Below, piece after piece: positions 44,441 to 52,292 of a DNA stretch of 64,000 bases. The translations under genes and the position numbers were made by a program. The stretch's first letter is position 1. Each line of letters opens with the position of its first letter. Source of the DNA: Methanobrevibacter thaueri (lineage in GTDB: Archaea > Methanobacteriota > Methanobacteria > Methanobacteriales > Methanobacteriaceae); assembly GCF_015062915.1 (NCBI RefSeq), contig NZ_SUTJ01000004.1, positions 1 through 64,000 on the forward strand, written 5' to 3'. The notes under the pieces were generated by a model. The model made no database searches, was not told the origin of the DNA, and worked only from the letters and a program-made list of their open reading frames with translations.

Positions 44441-44849
44441 TACCGGTAAAATCACTTTCACATATCCGGATAACTGGGAAGCTGAAAATGCGGACACTCT
44501 CTCCAATCCGGATTGCTTTGCAACCTTGTCCAAGGGTAATGACAATCTGATAAATGCGGTTTCATTTCCAACAGCCACCACTTTGGATGACTTTAAGGTT
44601 TTCATGGAAAATGCAATTTCAGATGATGGTGGGGTGGTTTTAGCATCCGATTTCATCCATATTGCTGGAAAGGATGCCATTAAACTTCATGCAAATATGG
44701 ACACTCCTGAAATCAACTTTGACATTCACACTTATGTCTTTATCGAACAGAAGGACATTTATATTTTTGAATTGAGGACTCTGGACATTTCCGGCGAGTC
44801 CGAAACTGAATTCAAAAACATTATCGAATCATTTGAAATATCAGAATAA
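44427..44849 (+). CDS. PsbP/DcrB-like small protein
   Basis: The 140-residue protein opens MRTFNTGKITFTYPDNWEAE, the usual beginning of PsbP-related/DcrB-like domains, and ends with NIIESFEISE. The beta strands and C-terminal helix fit that fold. It lacks a signal peptide, so it is cytoplasmic. The start at 44427 lies inside the preceding gene and has GAGG six bases upstream; an earlier in-frame ATG at 44367 would overlap far more. It converges with the next gene, the two 3' ends overlapping by nine bases. The function is unknown. Confidence 0.65.
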   Translation: MRTFNTGKITFTYPDNWEAENADTLSNPDCFATLSKGNDNLINAVSFPTATTLDDFKVFMENAISDDGGVVLASDFIHIAGKDAIKLHANMDTPEINFDIHTYVFIEQKDIYIFELRTLDISGESETEFKNIIESFEISE

Positions 44850-45584
44850 CTGTGTGTATTCAAGAAGATAATCCATGTAGTTTCTGTCAAGAATCTTTAA
44901 TGTTGAGATGTTTTGAGGGGTTGTTCCTGAACGCTCCTCCACAAGATTTCTCAATGACCTGTTTTTCATATGTGCATGGATTTCCCTGATTACGAATTCC
45001 ATGTTCTCAAGGTTCTTTTTTTCCAAATCCCTTTGAGATATGTCTTCATAAAGTGGGTATTCATTCAAATCATATGCCTTGGTTGGGGTTTGCAGCACAT
45101 TCAAATGGCTGTAGTAATTGGCGGAATCTGTTAGGAATCCATCAATTCCCATATAAGTCAATATTGGCATGAATGACACTTCGGTAAATGGGAAAATAAA
45201 GTAACTGGATTTTTTTGCTTGTTTTTTAAGTTCTACAATGATTTCAACCAGGTCTCTTGAATTGGTCAGAAGACTGTCTCCATTGGCTATAATGAATCCG
45301 TTGTATCCTATTTCCTCAAGTTCCTTAAGACATTCAATTCTCAAATCGAGGTATTTTGATCCCTGTATGACTGCAACGTCACATTCATCCACGTTTTCCT
45401 TAGCCAGCCTTAATGTTTCCCTCACATTGAATTCGGCTATTTCACGGTCAATGTTATATGCGGATCCTTCGCTTGGAGCTATTTTCAAGTCGCTTCTTGA
45501 AAACAGTTTTGGTGTTAGCTCCCCGTCTATTTTACCGATTCTTCCAGGTCCGTCATGTGATTTTATTTCAAATTTCTTTATCAT
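44841..45584 (-). CDS. tRNA-guanine transglycosylase/archaeosine synthase-like protein
   Basis: The 247-residue protein begins FEIKSHDGPGRIGKIDGELT, similar to the N-terminal part of archaeosine synthase (ArcS) and archaeal tRNA-guanine transglycosylase. It carries a barrel-like middle (VAVIQGSKYLDLRIECLKEL, GYNGFIIANGDSLL, GIDGFLTDSANYYS). It is much shorter than full ArcS and has no PUA domain. It may act in archaeosine modification of tRNA or have drifted to another role. The match is by pattern only and I am not certain. Confidence 0.5.
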   Translation of the reverse strand: MIKKFEIKSHDGPGRIGKIDGELTPKLFSRSDLKIAPSEGSAYNIDREIAEFNVRETLRLAKENVDECDVAVIQGSKYLDLRIECLKELEEIGYNGFIIANGDSLLTNSRDLVEIIVELKKQAKKSSYFIFPFTEVSFMPILTYMGIDGFLTDSANYYSHLNVLQTPTKAYDLNEYPLYEDISQRDLEKKNLENMEFVIREIHAHMKNRSLRNLVEERSGTTPQNISTLKILDRNYMDYLLEYTQLF

Positions 45585-45648
45585 CTGATACTTCCTTTTA
45601 ATTATTATGTTAATCTTTGATTTTTTAGGTTAATATAAATTTTTCATT

Positions 45649-45699
45649 TAGTGTAACCTTTATGATTACACTAGCCAAATTTTTAGTAACCTTTATATA
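45649..45699 (+). promoter_or_regulatory. hdrCB promoter with upstream 8-bp inverted repeat
   Basis: BRE/TATA GTAACC-TTTATATA (TATA 45692-45699) gives a transcript start near 45722. Upstream lies the perfect inverted repeat TAGTGTAA-N9-TTACACTA (45649-45656 / 45666-45673). The 11-mer GTAACCTTTAT occurs both in the repeat region (45653-45663) and at the promoter (45686-45696), so the operator may contain a duplicated promoter piece. It does not match the MsvR box (TTCGTA-N4-TACGAA). Confidence 0.55.
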
Positions 45700-45767
45700 T
45701 GCTATTTTAAAGAATATTATTATGGATTTGAGGAGATAATCCGATGATAATCCGAGGTGTGTTTTCA

Positions 45768-46757
45768 ATGTCTATAGTAAATCGTTTAAAATCCTTGTTT
45801 AAAGGAGACAAAGAAGAAAGTGACGTCAATAACGATGTATCAAACACATCTGATGATGTCCAAGTTACATCTTCAAAAAAAGTAAGTGTTAATATCTCCA
45901 AAGGGGAAAAGGAAGTTTCTATTGAGAAAACAGAAACTGTAACCGAATCCGGAGATAAAACCGTAGATTTAACTTTCAAGAAAGACATCAAACCTGTAGA
46001 AGATGAGGCTGCTGAAGAAGCAGTTGAAGATTCATCTGAAGAAATTGTGGAAGAAGTTGAAGTTGCTGAAGAAACTGAAGCTCCTGTTGAAGTAGAAGAA
46101 GTTGCTGAAGAAACTGAAACTGTCGACGAAGATGAAGACGCTCCTGAAGAAGATGTTGAGGAAGTTGAAGAAAAAACAAATGATAAAGAGAGAGATAAAA
46201 TGACTTTATTGACTGATAAAGAATTATTAACTGATGCAAACCGTGATCCAGATTTCACTGCTGAATTCATTGACGCAGGAATCGAAACTGTACAACACTG
46301 TTTCCAATGTGGTACCTGTAGTGGAAGTTGCCCATCTGGAAGAAGAACTCCGTACAAAGTAAGACAAATTGTCAGAAAATGTTTACTCGGATTAAAAGAA
46401 GAAGTTATCACTGATGACGCATTATGGATGTGTACCACCTGTTACACCTGCCAAGAAAGATGTCTCAGAAGTGTTAAAATCGTTGAAATTATCAAAAAAG
46501 CACGTAACATTGCTGCTCACGCAGGATATATGGCTAAACCTCACAAAATGACTGGTGTATTTGTAATGAATACCGGTCACGGTGTACCAATCAACGATGC
46601 TACCAAAGCTTTAAGAACTAAAATTGGTCTCAGTGAAATTCCACCAACAACTCATGCTTTCCCTGAAGCATTAGCTGAAGTACAAAAAATATGTAAAATC
46701 ACTGGATTTGATGAATTAATCGGTTATGATGAAGAAACCGGTGGATTAAAAGAATAG
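45768..46757 (+). CDS. hdrC: CoB-CoM heterodisulfide reductase subunit C with long acidic N-terminal extension
   Basis: HdrC passes electrons through two [4Fe-4S] clusters to HdrB in reduction of the CoM-S-S-CoB heterodisulfide. The canonical part (last ~185 residues) shows CFQCGTCSGSCPSG and CTTCYTCQERCLRS. In front is a ~145-residue extension, nearly half acidic, with repeats such as VAEETE, which standard HdrC lacks. Three starts are possible: ATG 45744 and ATG 45768, each with its own ribosome binding site, and ATG 46201, which would give classical HdrC. 45768 is preferred for its amphipathic MSIVNRLKSLFKG. hdrB follows. Confidence 0.88.
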   Translation: MSIVNRLKSLFKGDKEESDVNNDVSNTSDDVQVTSSKKVSVNISKGEKEVSIEKTETVTESGDKTVDLTFKKDIKPVEDEAAEEAVEDSSEEIVEEVEVAEETEAPVEVEEVAEETETVDEDEDAPEEDVEEVEEKTNDKERDKMTLLTDKELLTDANRDPDFTAEFIDAGIETVQHCFQCGTCSGSCPSGRRTPYKVRQIVRKCLLGLKEEVITDDALWMCTTCYTCQERCLRSVKIVEIIKKARNIAAHAGYMAKPHKMTGVFVMNTGHGVPINDATKALRTKIGLSEIPPTTHAFPEALAEVQKICKITGFDELIGYDEETGGLKE

Positions 46758-46778
46758 ATTTATGAGGAGAGTTATATT

Positions 46779-47666
46779 ATGGAAATTGCATACTTCTTAG
46801 GTTGTATTATGAACAACCGTTATCCTGGTGTTGAAAAAGCTACCAGAAAATTATTTGAAGCTTTAGATATTGAATTAAAAGACATGGAAGGAGCATCCTG
46901 TTGTCCTGCTCCTGGTGTATTCGGTTCTTTTGATGAAGAAACCTGGGCTACTATCGCAGCTCGTAACTTAACTATTGCTGAAGACATGGGTGCTGACATC
47001 ATGACCGAATGTAACGGATGCTTCGGTTCATTATTCGAATGTAACCACATGTTAAAAGAAAGTGAAGAGAAAAAAGCTGAAATCAACGCAAACTTAGCTG
47101 AAATCGGAAGAGAATACAAAGGAACTATAAACGTAAAACACTTCGCTCAAATCTTAAGAGATGACGTTGGTTTCGAAAAATTAGCTTCATTAATTGAAAA
47201 ACCTTTAGACTTAAATGTTGCTGTACACTACGGTTGCCACTTCTTAAAACCAACCCAAACTATTGGTATCGAAGAACAAGCTGAAAACCCATCCATCTTA
47301 GATGACCTTGTAGAAATCACTGGTGCTAAATCAGTTGACTACAAAGACAAAATGATGTGCTGTGGTGCAGGTGGAGGTTTAAGATCCAGAGATTTAGATG
47401 TAACTACTAGTTTCACTAAAGAAAAACTCGATCACATGACCGAAGCTGGTGTAGATGCAATTGTTAACGTATGTCCTTTCTGCCACTTACAATTTGACCA
47501 AGGTCAAGTGGAAGTTAATGAAAAATACGGTACTGACTTTGCATTACCTGTATTCCACTTAGCTCAATTATACGGATTAGCTATGGGATTATCACCAGAA
47601 GAATTAACCTTCGATGCTCAAAGAATTGATGCAACCCCTGCAATCAAAAAAGCATTAGGTGAATAG
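46779..47666 (+). CDS. hdrB: CoB-CoM heterodisulfide reductase subunit B
   Basis: Catalytic subunit that splits the CoM-S-S-CoB heterodisulfide using two noncubane iron-sulfur clusters. Both cysteine-rich CCG domains are complete: N-terminal YFLGCIMNNR, GASCCPAPG, CNGCFG; C-terminal HYGCHFLKP, MMCCGAGGG, CPFCHLQFD. The length of 295 residues is normal. GAGGAG precedes the ATG 21 bases after hdrC. A-rich codon choice indicates high expression. The HdrA partner is not in this window. Confidence 0.95.
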   Translation: MEIAYFLGCIMNNRYPGVEKATRKLFEALDIELKDMEGASCCPAPGVFGSFDEETWATIAARNLTIAEDMGADIMTECNGCFGSLFECNHMLKESEEKKAEINANLAEIGREYKGTINVKHFAQILRDDVGFEKLASLIEKPLDLNVAVHYGCHFLKPTQTIGIEEQAENPSILDDLVEITGAKSVDYKDKMMCCGAGGGLRSRDLDVTTSFTKEKLDHMTEAGVDAIVNVCPFCHLQFDQGQVEVNEKYGTDFALPVFHLAQLYGLAMGLSPEELTFDAQRIDATPAIKKALGE

Positions 47667-47789
47667 ATTTAAGGATTTATTAATCCTTACCTTTTTATTT
47701 TTTTTAGGCATTGAAAACACACTTTGGATATAGTTATCTCCCTTGATAACTATTTTTTTTTATATTTATTTTTTTTGTTTGTATGAATG

Positions 47790-47816
47790 CGAATAATTCG
47801 TAAACATGTTTATATA
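47790..47816 (+). promoter_or_regulatory. TATA box and short palindrome before the DUF749 gene
   Basis: TTTATATA (47809-47816) is preceded by the odd palindrome CGAAT-A-ATTCG (47790-47800), extendable to 15 bases with one mismatch. It sits directly upstream of the BRE position and may bind a regulator. The half-site TTCGTA resembles one arm of the MsvR box but the arms are in reverse order. Confidence 0.4.
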
Positions 47817-47862
47817 CTATTAACTAAATAAAATAAAGTAATACATAAATAGAGGTGTAATT

Positions 47863-48129
47863 ATGTTTGTAGCAACATTAGATGGTATATTTAAATATTC
47901 TGACTTACCAGAAGAATATGAACCTTATGTTCAATTCAAAGCAACTATTGATAAAAGAGAACTCAAAGAAACTGATGAAATCGCAATTCTAAACATTGCT
48001 GGAACTTCCACTCATCACGTTCTGTTCTTAGATGCTTATGACAGCATCAGTGAAATTGAAGCTGAACTTAAAGATGCTGACGCTAAAATCAATCACACTA
48101 CTTTAAAAATTATAGGTGGACATTTATGA
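47863..48129 (+). CDS. DUF749 family protein
   Basis: The 88-residue protein opens FVATLDGIFKYSDLPEEYEP and ends with TTLKIIGGHL. It matches what I recall of DUF749, a small methanogen family without known function. It has its own promoter and GAGGTG ribosome binding site, and overlaps the DUF2096 gene by four bases (ATGA), so the two products may work together. Confidence 0.65.
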   Translation: MFVATLDGIFKYSDLPEEYEPYVQFKATIDKRELKETDEIAILNIAGTSTHHVLFLDAYDSISEIEAELKDADAKINHTTLKIIGGHL

Positions 48130-48653
48130 GCTTACCCTCTGAACAAAACTGGTTAGTTCTCCACCATCTCATATCCGACTTAAGCAAGAAGGGATATGAG
48201 ATTCCAACTGGAATTAACCCGGAGATGGGACTTATAAGGTCTACAATCAGTTCCTATAAGAGGGACCCTTCCCATCCAGATTTGATCAACGGTTTAGCTA
48301 AAGCTGAAATGTCTTTAAATAAGATTCAAGGAACTCTTTTGACTATTGCAGAAGAAGAGGGGGATGAATATGCTGACCATTGGCTTGACTTATTGAAAAA
48401 GGTCATGCGTGGAGAGGAAGTCTTTGAATTTCCTAAATCCAGGTCAAAATTCCTTGTGAATGCCCCTCCTGGAATGACAACAGGAAGAATCAACTTGAAA
48501 GTTCCATTGGCAGAGGAAAGAGTTCAGGAAATTGCAGAGTGGAATGGTCTCATCATAGAATTCGAGGACGATGTGACTGTTGAACTGCATGGTGATAAAA
48601 AAGATCTCCAGACAGGTTTAAAGGAAATGGGATCTTTCTTTTTAGAACAATAA
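48126..48653 (+). CDS. DUF2096 family protein
   Basis: The 175-residue soluble protein opens LPSEQNWLVLHHLISDLSKK and has a middle with DEYADHWLDLLKKVMRGEEV, a pattern consistent with the methanogen family DUF2096 of unknown function. The N-terminal half is helical and the C-terminal half alternates strands. It overlaps DUF749 upstream and is followed after 14 bases by a phosphoesterase gene, forming a three-gene operon. Confidence 0.65.
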   Translation: MSLPSEQNWLVLHHLISDLSKKGYEIPTGINPEMGLIRSTISSYKRDPSHPDLINGLAKAEMSLNKIQGTLLTIAEEEGDEYADHWLDLLKKVMRGEEVFEFPKSRSKFLVNAPPGMTTGRINLKVPLAEERVQEIAEWNGLIIEFEDDVTVELHGDKKDLQTGLKEMGSFFLEQ

Positions 48654-48667
48654 TTAAAGGTGGTTAT

Positions 48668-49357
48668 ATGACTAAAATATTGGCTATTAGTGATGTTCAC
48701 GGAGAAGAAAACGAAAACTTATATACTTATCTAAATAATAATGACATTGATTTGGTCTTGATTTTAGGAGATATTACAGACTTCGGACCTTTGGATTTTG
48801 TTGAAACATTCATTAATAAAGTTGCTGACTGTGGCGTAGATGTAATTGCCATTCCAGGTAACTGTGACCCTAACGGAATCTGCAATGCCATTAATGAGGT
48901 GTCATTCTGTCTTCACAATAACATTATTGCTTATGGTGATGCAATACTCTTTGGTTTTGGCGGATCCAATCCAACTCCATTCGATACTCCCGGTGAAATG
49001 GATGATGATAAAATCTACAGGCAAGTGTATGATTTATTAGCGAATTATGATTATGTCTACAATTCAGAAGTTCCTAAAGTGAAAATCTTGGCTACTCATG
49101 CTCCGCCTTTCAATACTGAAGCTGACAGGGTTTCTGACGGCGAACATGTGGGCAGTCCTGGAATCTTAAAATCCATTCATGAATTTGAACCTCAAATCAA
49201 CTTATGCGGTCACATTCACGAAGCAAGATCATTAAGTAAGATTGGAAATATTACTGATGTAGCAAATCCAGGTATGCTTAAAGATAATGGTGCTGTTTTA
49301 ATTGATGTTAAAGACGGCTCAAATTATGACATAGATATTATTTCATTAGCTGAATAG
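48668..49357 (+). CDS. Calcineurin-like metallophosphoesterase
   Basis: The 229-residue cytoplasmic enzyme has the full set of metal motifs: AISDVHGEE, LILGDITDFG, IPGNCDPNG, LATHAPP and LCGHIHEA. These bind two metal ions and hydrolyse phosphoesters; the substrate is not evident. AGGTGG precedes the ATG. It is the third gene after DUF749 and DUF2096. T-rich sequence after the stop (49368-49383) probably terminates the operon. Confidence 0.9.
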   Translation: MTKILAISDVHGEENENLYTYLNNNDIDLVLILGDITDFGPLDFVETFINKVADCGVDVIAIPGNCDPNGICNAINEVSFCLHNNIIAYGDAILFGFGGSNPTPFDTPGEMDDDKIYRQVYDLLANYDYVYNSEVPKVKILATHAPPFNTEADRVSDGEHVGSPGILKSIHEFEPQINLCGHIHEARSLSKIGNITDVANPGMLKDNGAVLIDVKDGSNYDIDIISLAE

Positions 49358-49473
49358 ATATCTATTCTCTCTTTTTTTTATTTTTACTTAATTTTTCTTG
49401 TCAGAATTAAATAACAAATTTTATTTAATATTAATTTTAGATAGTTACTCATATACATTAAGAAGTGATTATT

Positions 49474-50385
49474 ATGATTTGGGTTACTGGAGAAGTAGAT
49501 GGGAAAAAGTATAAGGAACCATTTTCCAAAGGAATAATGTCTCGTTCTCTTAATGTTGCAGATATTGGTATAGAAAGGGCTCACAGTATCGCCAGCGATA
49601 TTGAATCCCGTTTAGTTGAAGACGACATCACAGAAATTTCCAGTTTGGATTTGGCGGATGTTGTTTTAAATCATCTAAATAAGATTGACCCTGAAATTGC
49701 CTTAAAATATAAGAATTGGAGATCACTTAGAACTTCTAAAAAGCCATTGATTATTCTCATTGGTGGTGCATCAGGGGTTGGTACATCTTCAATGGCATTC
49801 GAACTGGCTAATCGCTTAAGATTAAAAAACCTTATCAGTACAGACATGATTCGTGAAGTAATGCGTAAGATTGTTTCAAAGGAATTAAGTCCAGTAATTC
49901 ATAAATCTAGTTTCGATGCATACGAGGCTATCAGAACTCCATCCATCAGGATAGATTCCGTCATTGAAGGATTTATCAGTCATGTGGATGTTGTTAATGT
50001 TGGTATTGAGGCAATTATCGAACGTTCTGTAAAAGAGGGAATAAGTACAATTATTGAAGGCGTGCATATTGTTCCGGGTTTCATCAGAAAGGACCTGATG
50101 GAGAACAATAACATTATCATTTTCACATTGACTGTTGAAGATGATGAAGCACATAAGCAAAGGTTCTATTCAAGATGTAGGCAGCCTTGGGTGAAAAGGT
50201 CCTTGGAAAGGTATATGGATAATTTTGAAACAATAAGAAAAACACAAAATTTTTTAGTTGATCAGGCAAAGATTCATGATACTCGTATAATCAATAACGT
50301 GGATATTAATGAAACCATTGACATTATGGTTAATGATATTCTCAATGAGTTTGGTGGTGTTGATAATGAGGAACAAGAAAGTTAG
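49474..50385 (+). CDS. pgk2: 2-phosphoglycerate kinase
   Basis: Makes 2,3-bisphosphoglycerate, the precursor of cyclic 2,3-diphosphoglycerate found in Methanobacteriales. The N-terminal ~90 residues form an ATP-cone-like domain (GKKYKEPFSKGIMSRSLNVA), followed by the P-loop kinase with LIGGASGVGTSSMAFELA. Further conserved stretches are STDMIREVMR and IIEGVHIVPGF. The start ATG 49474 is favoured because AAGTGATT (49463-49470) overlaps the earlier GTG. The length of 303 residues is normal. The CBS gene starts inside its 3' end. Confidence 0.9.
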   Translation: MIWVTGEVDGKKYKEPFSKGIMSRSLNVADIGIERAHSIASDIESRLVEDDITEISSLDLADVVLNHLNKIDPEIALKYKNWRSLRTSKKPLIILIGGASGVGTSSMAFELANRLRLKNLISTDMIREVMRKIVSKELSPVIHKSSFDAYEAIRTPSIRIDSVIEGFISHVDVVNVGIEAIIERSVKEGISTIIEGVHIVPGFIRKDLMENNNIIIFTLTVEDDEAHKQRFYSRCRQPWVKRSLERYMDNFETIRKTQNFLVDQAKIHDTRIINNVDINETIDIMVNDILNEFGGVDNEEQES

Positions 50386-50755
50386 GGAAATAATGACAAC
50401 AGATGTTATCACTACAACCTCAGACATAGATGTGGTGTATGCATTTGAGAAACTGATGAAATATAAAATCAGCGCTCTTCCTGTAGTGGAAGATGATAAG
50501 TTGATTGGAATAATAACTGCAACAGATGTGGGCCATAACTTGATACTTGACAAGTATGAGTTGGGCACTAGCGTTGAAGAGATAATGATCACTTCAGTGG
50601 TCACAATATCTCCTGATGACACTATTGAAAAAGCTATTGAAGTAATGAAAGAGGGCGTTTCTTCTTCAGGCATATTAAACCAACTTCCTGTTGTTGAAGA
50701 TGGTAAATTAGTGGGCATAATTTCTGACGGGGATATTATTCAAGAGATATTCTAA
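50366..50755 (+). CDS. Two-CBS-domain protein
   Basis: The 129-residue protein consists of two CBS domains (KVREIMTTDVITTTSDIDVV, then SVEEIMITSVVTISPDDTIE), forming one Bateman module that usually binds adenosine nucleotides. The start at 50366 follows GGTGGTG and overlaps pgk2 by 20 bases; an earlier ATG at 50309 lies deep in pgk2. The overlap suggests it may sense energy charge for, or together with, pgk2 (inference). T-rich sequence follows the stop. Confidence 0.85.
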   Translation: MRNKKVREIMTTDVITTTSDIDVVYAFEKLMKYKISALPVVEDDKLIGIITATDVGHNLILDKYELGTSVEEIMITSVVTISPDDTIEKAIEVMKEGVSSSGILNQLPVVEDGKLVGIISDGDIIQEIF

Positions 50756-50892
50756 TTATCTCTTTTTTTATTTTATTTTTTTAAATTTTACTGTTTTTTA
50801 ACGAGTTACTGTAAGAAAATTTTTTTCTAGAAAATATTTTTTTATTATTTTTTCCTTTGTTTTTGCATCGATTTGATAGGTTTTTACTAACA

Positions 50893-50900
50893 TTTATATA
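50893..50900 (+). promoter_or_regulatory. TATA box of the SRP RNA gene
   Basis: TTTATATA lies about 31 bases before the predicted 5' end of the SRP RNA, as expected for a strong archaeal promoter. Confidence 0.6.
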
Positions 50901-50923
50901 ATATTAAAATCATATATTATATT

Positions 50924-51230
50924 TGGCTAGACTGGAGGGTTAGGGGTCCTCTGTAAGCACACACCCCCTTTGGTGCGGTTGAAGTTTAGGAGGCGGCTTT
51001 TTAAGAGAGTATAAGCCTAGAAAAACAACATAGAAACCTCGTCCTGCAGGATTGGTGGTGGTGAAGTTTTTACTGGAGGGTAAAAATTAGTCATCTTCGA
51101 TATGGGAACGGGTCAGGCCCGGAAGGGAGCAGCTCTACTGTTAACATTCAATGCTTGTAGAATCCCGGGGTGGAGTTGGATTTTTAGATCACTTATATTT
51201 TTGAGATTAGTCCACTCCTTCACATGCCAT
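50924..51230 (+). ncRNA. ffs: Signal recognition particle 7S RNA
   Basis: Helix 8 carries the family hallmark GGTCAGGCCCGGAAGGGAGC (about 51111-51130), the SRP54 binding site. Helix 6 is TTTTTAC-tggagg-GTAAAAA. The long helix 5 can be followed by eye: GAGAGTATAAG near 51005-51015 pairs with CTTATATTTTT near 51192-51203, and GGAG near 50989 pairs with CTCC near 51215. UGGC at the start can pair with GCCA at 51226-51229 (helix 1), giving ~307 bases, the usual archaeal size. It targets membrane and secreted proteins. Ends are approximate. Confidence 0.93.
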
Positions 51231-51294
51231 TTAAATAAATGATTAACTTTATAAATAAGTTTTAACATATAATGTAATATACTGTTTTTTATAT

Positions 51295-51378
51295 GTCGGG
51301 ATGGCCCAGCCTGGTACGGCGTCGGACTGCTAATCCGATGGTCATATGACCTCCGGGGTTCAAATCCCCGTCCCGGCG
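51295..51378 (+). tRNA. tRNA-Ser(GCU)
   Basis: Acceptor GTCGGGA (51295-51301) pairs with TCCCGGC (51371-51377) with one G-U. The anticodon stem is TCGGA/TCCGA with loop CTGCTAA, anticodon GCT, reading AGC and AGU. A long variable arm around GGTCATATGACC confirms a class II tRNA, and the T-arm is CGGGG-TTCAAAT-CCCCG. CCA is not encoded and there is no intron. TATA-like CTTTATAAAT lies ~40 bases upstream. Confidence 0.96.
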
Positions 51379-51386
51379 CTTAATTA

Positions 51387-52292
51387 TTATTTATCTATTT
51401 CTTGATGATGGTCATAGTCCACGCCAATAGGGCATGTATGTACCAATGCTGATTTAATTATTGGAATTTCCTCGATGATATTGTTCTCAACTGCGTGTGC
51501 AATCTTATGTGATTCTCGTAGAGTCATGTCTCCATCGAGTTCAATATGTAATGTTACTGTTGCATATGAGCCCAGATAATCGATTTTAACATTGTGGGCG
51601 GTATTGGTTTTTGCTGTATTGTTTGCGATTTTTTCAACTTGTTTTATCAGATTTTCAGATGGTATTCTGCCCATGATGTTGTCAATGTTTTCCTTAGCGA
51701 TTTCATATGCTGTTTTTATAATCAACAATCCTATTATTAATCCAATTATCGGATCCAATATTGGAAATCCCATATTGGAGACAACTACTCCAACAAGTAC
51801 TGCTACTGATGAGAAAATATCTGTTTTTTGATGCTTTCCATCAGCAACGATTGCAGGACTGTTGATTTCTCTTCCAATGCTTATTATATAATCGCTTATC
51901 TTTAGATTGACAAGTATTCCGACTGTTGCCATTATTGCTGCGAAAATATCCGGTACTGTAATCAATCCTGGATTGAGTATCTTGTCTAATGCGCCTGTGA
52001 TGATTTCATAGGCAACAACTACTAAAAATATTACAATAACCAATCCGCTGATTGCTTCTGCACGGCCGTGACCTATTGGATGCTCTTTATCCGCTGGCTT
52101 TTGACCGATTACAAATCCTAGATATGCAATAATTGAAGTTGCTACATCTGAAAGGGTATGGGCACCTTCAGAAACCAATGCATAACTTCCAGACATTATT
52201 CCAACAGCAATGTTTAAAACTGTCAAAACGCAATTAGCAATTATTGCCACTTTTGCAGCTTTCTTACCGCCGGCACTTCTCAATTCATCCAT
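51387..52292 (-). CDS. Cation diffusion facilitator transporter
   Basis: The 301-residue membrane exporter has six predicted membrane segments and a cytoplasmic domain. It shows AIIANCVLTVLNIAVGIMSG (TM1), SEGAHTLSDVATS with the metal-binding HxxxD of TM2, IGHGRAEAISGLV, and the TM5 motif VADGKHQKTDIFSS. This is the zinc/iron/manganese exporter family; the metal cannot be told. The C-terminus ends His-rich (DYDHHQEID). Its start overlaps the aminotransferase stop by eight bases. Confidence 0.92.
   Translation of the reverse strand: MDELRSAGGKKAAKVAIIANCVLTVLNIAVGIMSGSYALVSEGAHTLSDVATSIIAYLGFVIGQKPADKEHPIGHGRAEAISGLVIVIFLVVVAYEIITGALDKILNPGLITVPDIFAAIMATVGILVNLKISDYIISIGREINSPAIVADGKHQKTDIFSSVAVLVGVVVSNMGFPILDPIIGLIIGLLIIKTAYEIAKENIDNIMGRIPSENLIKQVEKIANNTAKTNTAHNVKIDYLGSYATVTLHIELDGDMTLRESHKIAHAVENNIIEEIPIIKSALVHTCPIGVDYDHHQEIDK

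Noticed and set aside
45707..46438. Long open frame on the minus strand opposite the hdrC acidic extension (Ser/Thr-rich, 243 codons).
   Set aside because: It is the mirror of GAA/GAT-rich codons on the plus strand, has no ribosome binding site, and the plus-strand frame has a clear promoter and HdrC domain.
47790..47806. MsvR box upstream of the DUF749 gene.
   Set aside because: The known box has TTCGTA before TACGAA; here the arms are in the opposite order with a mismatch.
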